A stretch of DNA of 64,000 nt from Paenibacillus sp. DMB5 (GCF_001517085.1 NZ_LRAC01000017.1:1-64000); one strand, 5' to 3'; positions 1 through 9,590 are shown, counted from the first letter of the stretch. The notes: generated from the sequence alone by a model not told the origin. Numbers and translations: made by a program.

Positions 1-235
1 ATTTTTGCCTTTCATTCGGGCCATTGGCCCGTATTGGCTGAAATCAAGGGCATTTTTGCCTCTCATTTCCGCCATTTGCCAGCCTTGCCCGAAATCAAGG
101 GCATTTTTGCCTCTCATTTCCGCCATTTGCCAGCCTTGCCCGAAATCAAGGGCATTTTTGCCTTTCATTTCGGCTGTTTGCCCGCATCGGCCGAAATCAA
201 GGGCATTTTTGACTCTCAATCCCGTTGTTTGCCGT
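1..235. repeat. 51-bp tandem repeat array (left edge of window)
   Basis: The core TCAAGGGCATTTTTGCCT begins at 44, 95 and 146, with a more degenerate copy at 197 and a partial copy at position 1, so the period is exactly 51 bp. Each core holds a short inverted repeat (AGGCA, T-rich loop, TGCCT) followed by TCTCATTTC. The same core with the same period recurs at 31881-32036. Because 51 is a multiple of three, the array is open in some frames and gives a 17-residue peptide repeat, but there is no ribosome binding site, so I treat it as non-coding. It probably continues left of the window. Confidence 0.85.
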
Positions 236-538
236 TACTCACCTGTCTGTAGACTCCCGGGTTAGCAGTAGTACCTTAAACTAAGTGTTGGCGACTTCCT
301 CCCTAGCAACTTAGTGCTAGAGCCACCGATTGATCGATACATTCACATATACAGCAAAAGCAAAACAAACTATCTTCGCATTTCACATACCTACATTCCA
401 GCATCCCGACATTACAGGTTGCATCTCAACAACACAGCACTCCAACATTACAGCGGTATTCCAGCCTCACGTCATTTCACCATCTTAGCTTTTAACACCC
501 TTAACACTTCAGCATGCTTAGTACCTCAACACATACCC

Positions 539-586
539 ACAGCACAACAGTTCCACAGCACAACAGTTCCACAGCACAACAGCTCC
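539..586. repeat. Three copies of a 16-bp tandem repeat
   Basis: The unit ACAGCACAACAGTTCC is repeated at 539, 555 and 571, the last copy ending slightly differently. It lies in the 384-bp gene-free stretch 241-624 downstream of the 835-aa gene. The rest of that stretch shows only pyrimidine/adenine-rich low-complexity sequence, and I see no convincing hairpin terminator in it. Confidence 0.6.
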
Positions 587-624
587 CTGCGGCCTGCCTA
601 AGGTAACCTTGCCCACAACATTAC

Positions 625-3132
625 TCATCTAAGCTCAGGCAGCTGCTCCTCATTCACGCCGTGCAGCTTATAGCCGTTCTGGACATAGGTTTCATAGTAC
701 ACCTTGCCGTTGCGGTAATAGAGCAGGTCTTCCAGATGGAAGCCGCCCATCAGATTGAGCTTCTCCACACCGCTTCTGCGCTGCTCATGGACAACGCCCA
801 GGCGGTAGATCCGGGTCGTGCCGTCAGCGTTCAGCGCGTAGCGCAGAAATTCGGAGCTGCTGTCGCCGAAGAAGTATTTCTCCTCATGACGGTGCTCCTG
901 CGTATACTCAAACAGGCGGACGTTAATGGCCGCCCCGTCCTCAAGACCGAGATAGAGCTGTTTGAACAGCTCTTCCCTGGACACAATCTCCCGGTTCTCG
1001 TAAGCCGCTGCAACATTGGCCCGCCGCAGCAGCTCTTCCTCAAAGGGGAGGACGAACGGCGCTGCCGTCAGCAGTTCTCTCCTGCATACTTCAATCAGTC
1101 GGCGGACAACGGCCGGACCGCCCTGGCGCAGCAGCTCCGAGATGCTGCCCATGAAGCGGTCGCTGAAGAAGATGCCCGGCCCGCGCCGGGTCTCAATGTC
1201 CAGCATGACCTCTGCGGTCACTGTGCGGTAGTATTCCATAATATTCTGGTCTACTGCTTCGCCGGACCGCCCAATGCTCGCCAGCGCAAGACTGCGCAGC
1301 TCTTCTTCCAGCGCCTGCATCGTCTGCACCTTGGCTCTGCTCTCGGCATGCAGCTGTTCCAGTGCAGCATCATAGCGGAGCGCAATGTCCAGCTCCAGCT
1401 TCAGGCGCAGAATCTCGTATTTTCTACTATATATACTCTCAAACAAATAATGAATGAAATTGCGCACGGTCCGCTTGTCTAGCAGCGGCACCCGCTGGAA
1501 CGGCTGGCGCTCCACGCTCTGCGCGTAGAGCTGCTCCAGCTCCTCCTCGGCGCTAGCCAGCGCCGAGCGCAAACCGCCCATGTGCTGACGCAGCGCGTTC
1601 AGCACACTGCCCCCGGCCTCGCCCTGCTCGGCCGTCCACTCCGCCAGCTGGTAGAACGTCACCGGCGGAGTTGTCTGCTCCTGAGCCGCCAGTACAGCGG
1701 CCCACTCGCGCGCAGGGTCAAGGGCCGCAGCACGCGCAGCGGATACATCCGCAAAGTTACTGCGGAAATACGCCTCACCGCCGTCGCCGAACAGCAAAGC
1801 TTCCGCCTCGCGCAGCGAGAGCGGCTTCAGCTCGCTGTAGGACGGGCGGCCGTGGCTCATCAGCCCGGTCATTTCGGCGATACCCGCCTCATCGGGCAAG
1901 AGGCCCGCAGCACGCTCGCGCAGTGCTTCCGGCGTCAGGCCGAGCAGCGCCTGGCGGTCGCGCAGACTAAAGCCGCCGCCGGTCTGCAGCTTCGCGGCCA
2001 GAACATGAAAAGCATGGTACAGCACCGCCATGGCAATCGGCTTGCTCGGCCTGCGCACCGCCGAGAACCCGGCGGAGGCATAGCCCTGCCGGCCGGTGCT
2101 GCCGCGGATGCCGCTCTTGAACGTCATATTGTTGTAGCCGCCGTGACCGGAAGCCTGATCGGAAGAAGGACGCACCCGGTTCTTGAGCAGGCTGATATGC
2201 GCGATAATCTCGTAGTTATCCTCCATGCCGTTCACCGGGGTCATGCCCCGCTCGTTTTTGTCCGAGAGCAGGTAGACCAGATCGAACAGGGCGGAAGGGC
2301 CATGGGCCACCGGTATCGACAATCCGTCCTCCGTAACGAGGAGCGGTGCTTTAAACGTATAGTCCGGCAGCTGCATTCCTTCCAGCTCACGCAGAAAAGC
2401 CAGCCCGACCGAGCTGGAATATCCGAAGTTATCCCCCTGCTCCCGCTCGTTGATCAGCGTGTACAGGTCGGTCTGCACCGATTTGAACGACTGGCTGAGC
2501 ACCGCCCGGGCCAGCAGGGCAACCTCTGGTAGCAGCACATTAAGCGGGTCATCGACCCGCGTAATGATGGAGAGATGGATTACGTCAAAAGAAGAATACA
2601 GCCGTCCATAGTCTGCTATCCTGTTGCCAATCTGCCGGAGCGTCCGGTTCATCCCGGCCAGATAACGGCCGTCTTCGTGAAACTCCCGGTAGACATCCTG
2701 GCGCACTGTGCGGGGATCACGCCCTGCCGTATCCGGCAGGGCCATCGTCATCACCCGTTCCCGGCTGCCGCCGGCGGACTGCCGCCCTTTATGATCCCAG
2801 CCTTCACTGCCAATCGGCTGCTGTCCTTTATAATCCCAAGCTGCACTGCCAGACAGCGGTTGCTCCTTACCATCCAGGCCCGCGCCGCCGGCATCCTGGC
2901 TGCCTGCATACCCGCCATGCGTGCCGGCATGCAGCGCCAGCACCCCGGCAGCGTTATCCCATTTCCGTTCACAGCGCATCAGCACCGGCTCAATTGCTGC
3001 CGATACCTTGTCGCCAAGGAACAGAAACAGTGCAGGGTAATGGATGCTGCTGCGTCCATCCCCCTTGCTGTGCAGCGCCTCTTCATGCGCCGCATATTGT
3101 TCTGCATAGACCAGTGCTTCTGTTCTAATCAT
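625..3132 (-). CDS. Uncharacterised 835-aa partner of the tubulin-like protein
   Basis: I do not recognise a named family. The start lies 4 bp after the stop of the tubulin-like gene, so the two are surely cotranscribed and probably coupled; only a weak Shine-Dalgarno is visible. There is no signal peptide or clear membrane segment, so it should be cytosolic. Residues about 65-125 form a Gly/Ser/Gln-rich insertion with an imperfect repeat (WDYKGQQ then WDHKGRQ), probably a disordered linker. Residues about 500-620 are strongly helical, Glu/Leu/Ala-rich and probably coiled coil. The C-terminal 100 residues look like a beta-rich domain. The mixed globular-then-helical layout resembles that of its tubulin-like neighbour. 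I infer an accessory subunit or scaffold of the same complex. Confidence 0.85.
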   Translation of the reverse strand: MIRTEALVYAEQYAAHEEALHSKGDGRSSIHYPALFLFLGDKVSAAIEPVLMRCERKWDNAAGVLALHAGTHGGYAGSQDAGGAGLDGKEQPLSGSAAWDYKGQQPIGSEGWDHKGRQSAGGSRERVMTMALPDTAGRDPRTVRQDVYREFHEDGRYLAGMNRTLRQIGNRIADYGRLYSSFDVIHLSIITRVDDPLNVLLPEVALLARAVLSQSFKSVQTDLYTLINEREQGDNFGYSSSVGLAFLRELEGMQLPDYTFKAPLLVTEDGLSIPVAHGPSALFDLVYLLSDKNERGMTPVNGMEDNYEIIAHISLLKNRVRPSSDQASGHGGYNNMTFKSGIRGSTGRQGYASAGFSAVRRPSKPIAMAVLYHAFHVLAAKLQTGGGFSLRDRQALLGLTPEALRERAAGLLPDEAGIAEMTGLMSHGRPSYSELKPLSLREAEALLFGDGGEAYFRSNFADVSAARAAALDPAREWAAVLAAQEQTTPPVTFYQLAEWTAEQGEAGGSVLNALRQHMGGLRSALASAEEELEQLYAQSVERQPFQRVPLLDKRTVRNFIHYLFESIYSRKYEILRLKLELDIALRYDAALEQLHAESRAKVQTMQALEEELRSLALASIGRSGEAVDQNIMEYYRTVTAEVMLDIETRRGPGIFFSDRFMGSISELLRQGGPAVVRRLIEVCRRELLTAAPFVLPFEEELLRRANVAAAYENREIVSREELFKQLYLGLEDGAAINVRLFEYTQEHRHEEKYFFGDSSSEFLRYALNADGTTRIYRLGVVHEQRRSGVEKLNLMGGFHLEDLLYYRNGKVYYETYVQNGYKLHGVNEEQLPELR

Positions 3133-3136
3133 AGGC

Positions 3137-6100
3137 TTACTTCAGCTTTCTGCGGATGCTGGCCAGCTTGCCGGTCAGACTCTTGTAGAAGCCGTACATT
3201 TCATCGCCGTCGGCATGCTCTACCCGCTCGTATTCCAGACTGTCGCGCGCTTCGAGGAAGGAGACATACAGCCCCTCCAGCTTATAGAGCAGCGGAGTTA
3301 CATCCTCAGCTGCGGTCATTTCCCCCGAACGGCGTGCCGCTTTGCGCAGCAGCACACTGCGGCTTTTCTCATCCAGAGCGCGGAAATGACGGTAGACGGC
3401 ATATTCCACGTAGCTGCGTTCCTTCATTAGATTGGCGAACGGCTCCCAGGCATCTTCTTCCTCATCACGGTCGTAGACGTAGAGCGCGCCTTTTTTGACA
3501 ATGGTGTCGGTGTAAAGTGCTTCAATGAACTGATCCAGCCATTTGTCCTCATCAAGATACTGACGCAGCAGCGCATCCAGCTCGGCTGCTTTGGCTGCCA
3601 GCGCATCATATTTAACCAGCTCTTCGCGCACACGGCTGATCAGCTGCGGCGAACGGATCAGGTTCTCCTGAGCCAGCTCCTTGTTGATGCTGCCGAAGAT
3701 GTCCTTCACGCCTTCACGTTCCAGCCCGTTCTCGCGCAGTGAGCGCAGTTCATCGGCAGCCTTCTTCACTTCGCCAAGGTTCGGACGGGAAGCGCCCAGC
3801 TGCAGGTCATAGCCGCTCAGCAGCTTATCGATATCGAACGGCTTGGTAAAGACAACAGAGTAGCGGCTGCTCGTATTTTCGTCCAGCCCTTTTTCGATAA
3901 TAACCCCGGACGCCAGCGCCCGCTCAAAATCAGCCCGGACTCTGGCATTGTACTCACGCACACGGGCATTCACATAGGTATCGCCCCAGGACTTCTCTGG
4001 AATCGGGGACGGCAGATAGGTCCAGTTGTTCTTGTCGGTCATCACCAGATGGCGGCCGATGCCTTCCTTATCGAGAATGGTGCGTTCGTAGTTTTCTTCG
4101 TACACTCTCAGCGGAGTATAGACAAAGAGCGGCACACCGTTACGGGTGTTAAGCCAGAAAATCCGGTTCTTGACCTCGCTCTCCTTGATCGTAAACTGCG
4201 ATTTGCCGAGCGCGTTGTTCTGGTAATTGCGGATTCCCTTCAGGATGCCCGGCGCTTTAACCGGCACGGAGACGAAGCCCCATGACGGGAAGTGCAGACT
4301 GCCCGAGCTGTTGCTGAGGTGGAAAATCGGCACTGCATCCTCATCCAGCCGTCCTGCAATAATGCGCTCTACAAATTTGTCCAGCGGCTCCTCGCGGCCG
4401 TATTTCATCACCAGGAAATCTTCCATCGAACGGGTAATCAGATCCCCGAACTTGTCGGTCAGGAACTCGGAAATCGAGCGTACAATATCAATCTCCTGCT
4501 CTCTGACCCAGCGTCCGGAATGCTTCAGCATTTCGCGGGCAAAGTCACGGATCAGGTCGTCGCCGTCCTTCTGGTCCATCAGCTTGGAGATGTTCGCCGC
4601 AATATCCGGCACGTTGACGATATTCCAATAGTAGGTTTTGTTACCGCGGTGGTCGGTCTGCTCTTCACCGTTAAGCAGAATATTGCCGTTCTTCTCAAAA
4701 ATCGTGCTCAGCGCACTCAGAATCTCCGTAAACACCCCGTAAATCCGGCTGTTTTCTTCGTTCAGCAGCTCGAACAGATCCTCGTAGAACTGGATCATCT
4801 GCTCCGTACGCTCAACATCGGCATGCAGCCAGTACTCGTTGATTTTGGCTTCGATATAAGCATTCTTCTTCTTCTCTTTGGACACAAAAGCGCTCCGCGC
4901 ATCGCCCAGCTTCTCTTCCGCACTGTCCTGGGCCGTCTCGATATCACGCGGCAGACGCAGCAGGCTCTCACGCAGCGCTTCGATATAGGACTGGATCAGC
5001 TTCAGAATACAAAAGCCCTTTTCGGTATACAGCAGGCGCGACACATAGAACGGGCCCTGCTCCGGATGAAGGAAAATGCGCTCCAGCTCCTCGCCGAACC
5101 GTCCGGTGATTTCGCCCGGCAGCTGTTTTTTGGCCTTGATATATTCTTCACGCGCGCGGGACAGGAAGCTCTGCTCCAGCTCGGTATCCATATCAACAAC
5201 CTGGTTCTTAATGACATTGGCGTGGCTCAGCCGCTCACTGTTCTGATAGCCCGGCAGCGGTTCAGGTACGCGGGATTCAAACGTTTTGATCATCGTATCG
5301 AGGTCGATGCCCAGCTTGCGGGCAAACTTCTCGACATCCTCCTGGCCCGGAGCCTGCTGGAACATCTTGTCCATTTTGTCGAATAGGCGGTAGGCCAGAT
5401 AGGTGGTCATTTCTTCAATCGGCAGTACGGCCGACGAAGCCCCGATAATGTTGTATTGATAGTTGGCCGGATACGTCTTGTTCATCTGGGCAATGTTCGT
5501 GTTGATGTTGCTGATATAGTCATGGATGGCGAATTCCTCGCCGGAGGCTTTTTCCTCACTGGCCATAAAGTTCGTGATATTCTCTGCCGTTACGTTCATG
5601 CAGTAATCATAGGCATTCTCCAGCAGCTTGCCCTCTGTATTCGTTGCAGAGATCAGATGGCAGAGGTTAAACGGCGGCAACGGCGAATTTACAGTCAAAA
5701 TATTGCCGTACTGCTGGCGGAAACGCTCGCCCCGGCTGTCGACATTCATCCAGTAATCCAGCTCTTTGAGCGCTGCATATCCGTTCTTGCGAATATACTC
5801 GCGGGTGTGCTCGCTCAGGCTTTTATTGGACAGATTGACGTCCGGTGTGAACAGGTAACCGAGTGTGTTGACCCGGTCGATGCCCGCCGCACCGTAGTCA
5901 CGTTCAATAATCCCGCGCACAATATAGGCGATATCGAGAAAAGAACCGCTGCCTGTACCGCCGGAAAGGCCGGTAAGCAGGAATACCATCAGCTTTTTGT
6001 TAGTGCCGACGGACAGTGTTTTGATCTTCTTGTCGATCGCGCCGACGACCTGGTTGATCTTGGTGAACATCAGCAGGCGTCCGGCCTGGCGCACACCGGC

Positions 6101-6526
6101 GGCCCCGTTCATGCCATCGGTAATGCTCAGCTCAGGCGACAGCCATTCCGTAATATACGGGTCAAGGATGCTTCTGTTCTGCAGCAGACCCCCGATTTCT
6201 GCGTTCGCAAGCAGCACAAATTCGCTCTGCGGGTCAAGGCCGATGCCTTTGTATTTTTTGCCGCGGTCCTGTTCATTCGTTTCAAAAGCCAGAAACTCCA
6301 CGTTGTCCGGCTTATCCCGCTTCTTCTTGGAAATCGGGTCCTCAGGCAGCTTAAAGCGGCGGTTAATCTGGTATTTCAGGCGCAGCAGGGCATCAATTCC
6401 CGTTCCCCCTAGGCCGATGATCAGGATGGGATTGTCAATGGTATCCACTCTGATCTTGTCGCTGACGATTCCCCCGCCAAGCGACACGTCCAGCTGCTGA
6501 ATATGTTCTCTTACTACCGGTTTCAT
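3137..6526 (-). CDS. Giant tubulin-like GTPase (Tubulin_2/FtsZ-like family)
   Basis: This 1129-aa protein begins with a nucleotide-binding fold: GLGGTG at residues 38-43 and the hallmark tubulin/FtsZ signature loop GGTGSGS at 189-195 (LLTGLSGGTGSGS). A conserved-looking GVRQAGR motif lies at 144-150. Residues 75-85 (VEFLAFETNEQD) resemble the strand and loop after the first helix in FtsZ-like proteins. The remaining 800 or so residues, much of them helical, are far longer than FtsZ (about 380 aa) or TubZ. The family has been linked by genome context to von Willebrand A proteins in a proposed membrane-remodelling system, which matches the gene immediately upstream here (13-bp gap). No membrane segment is seen, so it should work in the cytosol. 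GTP binding is supported by motif; polymerisation is inference. Confidence 0.88.
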   Translation of the reverse strand: MKPVVREHIQQLDVSLGGGIVSDKIRVDTIDNPILIIGLGGTGIDALLRLKYQINRRFKLPEDPISKKKRDKPDNVEFLAFETNEQDRGKKYKGIGLDPQSEFVLLANAEIGGLLQNRSILDPYITEWLSPELSITDGMNGAAGVRQAGRLLMFTKINQVVGAIDKKIKTLSVGTNKKLMVFLLTGLSGGTGSGSFLDIAYIVRGIIERDYGAAGIDRVNTLGYLFTPDVNLSNKSLSEHTREYIRKNGYAALKELDYWMNVDSRGERFRQQYGNILTVNSPLPPFNLCHLISATNTEGKLLENAYDYCMNVTAENITNFMASEEKASGEEFAIHDYISNINTNIAQMNKTYPANYQYNIIGASSAVLPIEEMTTYLAYRLFDKMDKMFQQAPGQEDVEKFARKLGIDLDTMIKTFESRVPEPLPGYQNSERLSHANVIKNQVVDMDTELEQSFLSRAREEYIKAKKQLPGEITGRFGEELERIFLHPEQGPFYVSRLLYTEKGFCILKLIQSYIEALRESLLRLPRDIETAQDSAEEKLGDARSAFVSKEKKKNAYIEAKINEYWLHADVERTEQMIQFYEDLFELLNEENSRIYGVFTEILSALSTIFEKNGNILLNGEEQTDHRGNKTYYWNIVNVPDIAANISKLMDQKDGDDLIRDFAREMLKHSGRWVREQEIDIVRSISEFLTDKFGDLITRSMEDFLVMKYGREEPLDKFVERIIAGRLDEDAVPIFHLSNSSGSLHFPSWGFVSVPVKAPGILKGIRNYQNNALGKSQFTIKESEVKNRIFWLNTRNGVPLFVYTPLRVYEENYERTILDKEGIGRHLVMTDKNNWTYLPSPIPEKSWGDTYVNARVREYNARVRADFERALASGVIIEKGLDENTSSRYSVVFTKPFDIDKLLSGYDLQLGASRPNLGEVKKAADELRSLRENGLEREGVKDIFGSINKELAQENLIRSPQLISRVREELVKYDALAAKAAELDALLRQYLDEDKWLDQFIEALYTDTIVKKGALYVYDRDEEEDAWEPFANLMKERSYVEYAVYRHFRALDEKSRSVLLRKAARRSGEMTAAEDVTPLLYKLEGLYVSFLEARDSLEYERVEHADGDEMYGFYKSLTGKLASIRRKLK

Positions 6527-6539
6527 AGGTTCTCCCCCT

Positions 6540-8384
6540 CTATATTAAAAACTCCAACAGAATCGTCTTGTCTACTGTCTGCAGCGGCACCGAAACGCGG
6601 TCTCCGCTCTTCAGTTCCAGCCCGCGCGAAGCGTCAGCCGCCCGCCCGGATCTCTCTACTGTGATACCCTCGCCGCTGCGCAGGAGCAGCCGGTCGTTTT
6701 TGCCCGGTGTGAAGATGACCTTCTCGCTCTCCTTCAGTTCAGGAGCCAGCTGGAGCAGCTGGTGCAGCGTGAATTTGCCGCGGAAGCCGGACAGCTTCTT
6801 GTACTGCGGATACGTCTTCTCACCGGTGTTGCCGTCCAGCACCTCTACGACCATCTGACCGACAAAGCCGCGGTTCGCCTGCTTGCGCAGCATCCATACG
6901 GCCGCTGCCGCAATAATCAGCAGCAGAACGCCGCCGATGATGAAGTACAGGGTGTTCGAGGATTCTTTTGGCTGAAGCGGCTCTTCTCCGGTTGTTCCGC
7001 TGCCTGCAGCAGGCGCTGTGCTTACAGCCCCTGTCTTTGCGTCGATCTTGAGCACATCACTTTCACGGTAAAAGCTGCTCTCCTCCGCACGGACCTTCAG
7101 CTCGTAGGTATGGCTCTCTTTTATTTCAAAAGAACCCTTGAACTCTGCGCCGGAATTATCCAGCGGAAGCCCCTCTACTGTCCCCGTATCGAGGTCCGTA
7201 GCGAGCAGCACCGCATTCATATCTTGATACAAATTGCTGAGTGTTACCTGAGCACCGTTGCTGTACAGGTGGGAAACGATGTCCACGGTGTCGCCCTTCT
7301 TGTACGTTGCTGACGGCAGCGCGTCTATCTTGAGCTCGAGATCATAGTTGAATACGAGATTGATGTCGATTTTATCCTTGGGAACGCCCTTCACCTGAAG
7401 CTTCCAGTCTCCCTGCTCCGGCGACAGCAGCTTAATTAGGCTATAGGTGGATGACTTGGACAACAGCACATCATCTGACGGAATCGCTACTTCCTTGCCT
7501 GAAGGATCGGTCAGCTTCGCAGTCACCGGCTGTGCTGACATAATCGAGATATTCGCCTCAAGCACGCTGCTGTTCGGCACATTTACCGTAACCTCCTGGA
7601 AGCTGCCGTCCGCCGTGATCGACTGGACCGGAACAATCTTCAGCTTCAGGTGGCTGGCAAAAATCTCGCTCAGAATCTTCGGCAGATCATCCGCGGAGTT
7701 CGTCGTAAACGATTTGCCGCCTGTCTCATTGGACAGACCGGCCAGAATGTCTTTATTCAGCTTGCCATCAGCATTAAGCCCTATAGTATAAACCGGGTAA
7801 CCCTTCTGCTTGGCGGCATCCACCGCAGCTGACAGCTCCTGGTCAGACTGGCTCTGCGTCCGGCCGCTTGCCTCATCGAGGTCATTGTTGCCGTCGGCCA
7901 GCATGACGATCATCGGCTCATGACTGGGGTCACTGCCGTTCTCCAGCACCTTGACCGCTTCTTCCATACCCACGGCGATGTCGGTATACGGCCCGCGGTT
8001 CAGCCCGTCGATGAAATCCTTCAGATCCTGCTTGTCGCCGGCTGAGCCGATTTCAAGCAGCGCCTTCTCGCGCTGAACCTTGTCGGTATAGGCTACGATT
8101 CCGACCTTATCACCTTGCGTGGACAGCATATCTATAAACATCTTCATCGCCTCACCGGCGATATTGTTCTTGTCACTCTTGTTCATTGAGTTGCTGACAT
8201 CGATCAGCAGCACTGCATCAATCCGGGACGGGCCCGCCGCTGTAGCCGTTGAGCCAGCCGAAGCCGCCGAAGCACGCAGGGTGGTGAACGGCGATGCCGT
8301 AAGGCACAGGATCAGCAGCAGTACAGGGATCAGCCTCTGCAGCATATTCTTTGTTGTTCTGGGGCAAAGCTGTGTACGAAGCAT
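6540..8384 (-). CDS. Membrane-anchored von Willebrand A domain protein
   Basis: A signal peptide (residues 15-41, LIPVLLLILCLTA core) precedes a vWA domain with a complete MIDAS metal site: DVSNS at 62-66, Thr134 in GPYTDIAVG and Asp164 in MLADGNND. A roughly 240-residue beta-rich region follows, then a single transmembrane helix at about 478-501 and a 112-residue cytoplasmic tail that looks like a small beta-sheet domain. Expected topology is vWA outside and tail inside, which would let it connect an extracellular ligand to the cytosolic tubulin-like protein encoded 13 bp downstream. The start is set by AGAGGAG 8 bp upstream of ATG. It is the first gene of the leftward operon. Confidence 0.88.
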   Translation of the reverse strand: MLRTQLCPRTTKNMLQRLIPVLLLILCLTASPFTTLRASAASAGSTATAAGPSRIDAVLLIDVSNSMNKSDKNNIAGEAMKMFIDMLSTQGDKVGIVAYTDKVQREKALLEIGSAGDKQDLKDFIDGLNRGPYTDIAVGMEEAVKVLENGSDPSHEPMIVMLADGNNDLDEASGRTQSQSDQELSAAVDAAKQKGYPVYTIGLNADGKLNKDILAGLSNETGGKSFTTNSADDLPKILSEIFASHLKLKIVPVQSITADGSFQEVTVNVPNSSVLEANISIMSAQPVTAKLTDPSGKEVAIPSDDVLLSKSSTYSLIKLLSPEQGDWKLQVKGVPKDKIDINLVFNYDLELKIDALPSATYKKGDTVDIVSHLYSNGAQVTLSNLYQDMNAVLLATDLDTGTVEGLPLDNSGAEFKGSFEIKESHTYELKVRAEESSFYRESDVLKIDAKTGAVSTAPAAGSGTTGEEPLQPKESSNTLYFIIGGVLLLIIAAAAVWMLRKQANRGFVGQMVVEVLDGNTGEKTYPQYKKLSGFRGKFTLHQLLQLAPELKESEKVIFTPGKNDRLLLRSGEGITVERSGRAADASRGLELKSGDRVSVPLQTVDKTILLEFLI

Positions 8385-8444
8385 AAAGATGGCTCCTCTT
8401 GTGTTATATTCGTTAATAGGGACGGTGCAGCAGTTAGCTAAAAT

Positions 8445-8473
8445 CTGTCAATAGCATGCCATTATGATATAAT
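8445..8473 (+). promoter_or_regulatory. Probable sigma-A promoter of the rightward operon
   Basis: CTGTCA (8445-8450), a 17-bp spacer and a perfect TATAAT (8468-8473) lie 49 bp upstream of the 50-aa gene. The 137-bp divergent region also has to start the leftward vWA operon. For that direction I see only weak candidates, for example TATAAC near 8406-8411. Confidence 0.55.
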
Positions 8474-8521
8474 TAAACATTGTAAACTTCAACTTTAGGC
8501 CCGCGTGAAAGGAAGAGTTCC

Positions 8522-8674
8522 ATGATTTCATACGTCCTACTCGGCATTGCGTTTCTATATGCCGTCATTCAAATTTCATTTTATGCCTCAAGGCGGCGCA
8601 GGCCGCTTACCCGTGATGATATCGACGAGCGGCTGCTCGCCGCTCTGAACGGAGGGACAACATCCCGTGACTAA
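8522..8674 (+). CDS. 50-aa single-pass membrane microprotein
   Basis: A short gene with ATG at 8522, preceded by GAAAGGAAGAG at good spacing, and a stop at 8672-8674. The first 21 residues (ISYVLLGIAFLYAVIQ and following) form one transmembrane helix. An Arg-rich stop-transfer segment (SRRRRP) and a short acidic helix (DDIDERLLAAL) follow, predicting N-out/C-in topology. It overlaps the GTG start of the zinc-ribbon gene by 8 bp, so translation is probably coupled. It is too short for many gene callers. Its position as the first gene of the rightward operon suggests a small subunit of the same membrane assembly, which is inference. Confidence 0.7.
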   Translation: MISYVLLGIAFLYAVIQISFYASRRRRPLTRDDIDERLLAALNGGTTSRD

Positions 8675-9590
8675 AAAAAGACCCGCAACGTTCCGGCCGT
8701 TCAAGGCCCCGCGCTACGCCTATAACAAGCTGCGGATCTGCCGGCACTGCGGCAATTATACGGCGCTGGGCGAAGAACGCTGCCTCAAATGCAGCCGCGC
8801 CGCGCTCAGGCCGGTCGAGCAGCAGGCTTCCTCGCTTGCCGGACGAAAGATGCAGACCCGCCTGCTGCTGCTCCTCCTGCTTACCCTGGCAGCGGTCTAC
8901 TTTGGCCAGAGCCTGCAGCAGATGGCACTCAGCGGCGCCGGGGGGGCTGTGCTCATCGCAGCTCTCTACTATATGCAGCGGAAAGTCCGGCAGAATGAAA
9001 ATCTTGTCTCCCTCAACGAGCTGCTGGGCCGGAATATCGACCGCATCCGGGAAGGCCTGGAGCTGAACCGGCAGGAGGCAGTCGCCGTGCTGCGCGAGGA
9101 TGATGTGCTGGCTTATGAGAAGCTGCGCGAAATCTCCGTCCTGCTGCGCGGTGACCGGATCGCCCGCCAGCGTGTAGCCCTGCTGCACGGCTTTCAGCTG
9201 CGCAAGGATATGAATCTGGAGCTGGAGCAGCTGCTGCTGCGTGATTTCGAGCCGCTGCTCGCCGAATATATCGGTGAGATTGCCCGGGTCCGTCCCGAGC
9301 TGATCAAGGACCGCACGCTCCGCTATGTCAAAAATTATGAGGTGCAGATTCTCGAAATGGATAAGGGCAGAGACATTCTGGCCGGTGTTGCCGGGGCGGC
9401 AGTACGTCTGAAACGCTATGTACTGCTCTATTCCGGTTTGATCGGAAGATATATTCAGGATCTGCCCAAGGACCGTTTTCTGCGCCTGTCCAGACTGATC
9501 ACGGCCAGCCCGTATGAGGCCTGGAACGGACTTGACCACAAAGTAGCGGAAGTCAGGGAAGCGAAATACCGCTGGGACCCCGATTTTTAG
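8667..9590 (+). CDS. Zinc-ribbon, two-TM membrane protein
   Basis: The GTG start has GGAGGG 11 bp upstream and overlaps the preceding microprotein gene. Four cysteines at 25, 28, 39 and 42 (CRHCG and CLKC) form a compact zinc ribbon. Two membrane helices follow at about 65-79 and 86-103, then a 200-residue helical cytoplasmic domain rich in Leu, Arg and Glu. Both termini should be cytosolic. I do not recognise a named family. It sits between the microprotein and the 635-aa extracytoplasmic protein and diverges from the vWA/tubulin operon, so I infer it is a membrane component of the same machine. Confidence 0.8.
   Translation: MTKKRPATFRPFKAPRYAYNKLRICRHCGNYTALGEERCLKCSRAALRPVEQQASSLAGRKMQTRLLLLLLLTLAAVYFGQSLQQMALSGAGGAVLIAALYYMQRKVRQNENLVSLNELLGRNIDRIREGLELNRQEAVAVLREDDVLAYEKLREISVLLRGDRIARQRVALLHGFQLRKDMNLELEQLLLRDFEPLLAEYIGEIARVRPELIKDRTLRYVKNYEVQILEMDKGRDILAGVAGAAVRLKRYVLLYSGLIGRYIQDLPKDRFLRLSRLITASPYEAWNGLDHKVAEVREAKYRWDPDF

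Noticed and set aside
1..235. CRISPR array
   Set aside because: Units repeat with no variable spacers; the period is uniform and no cas genes are near.
5..265. Open reading frames of 86 and 72 codons inside the 51-bp array
   Set aside because: They exist only because 51 is divisible by three; there is no ribosome binding site and the peptide is a pure 17-residue repeat.
314..601. 95-codon frame in the left gap
   Set aside because: Low-complexity sequence with tandem repeats and no ribosome binding site.
661..1482. Plus-strand frame opposite the 835-aa gene
   Set aside because: Shadow frame in GC-rich coding sequence; the minus-strand gene has operon context and full length.
3137..6526. TubZ-type plasmid segregation or cell-division FtsZ
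   Set aside because: The protein is three times too long, with vWA context and no TubR or division partners.
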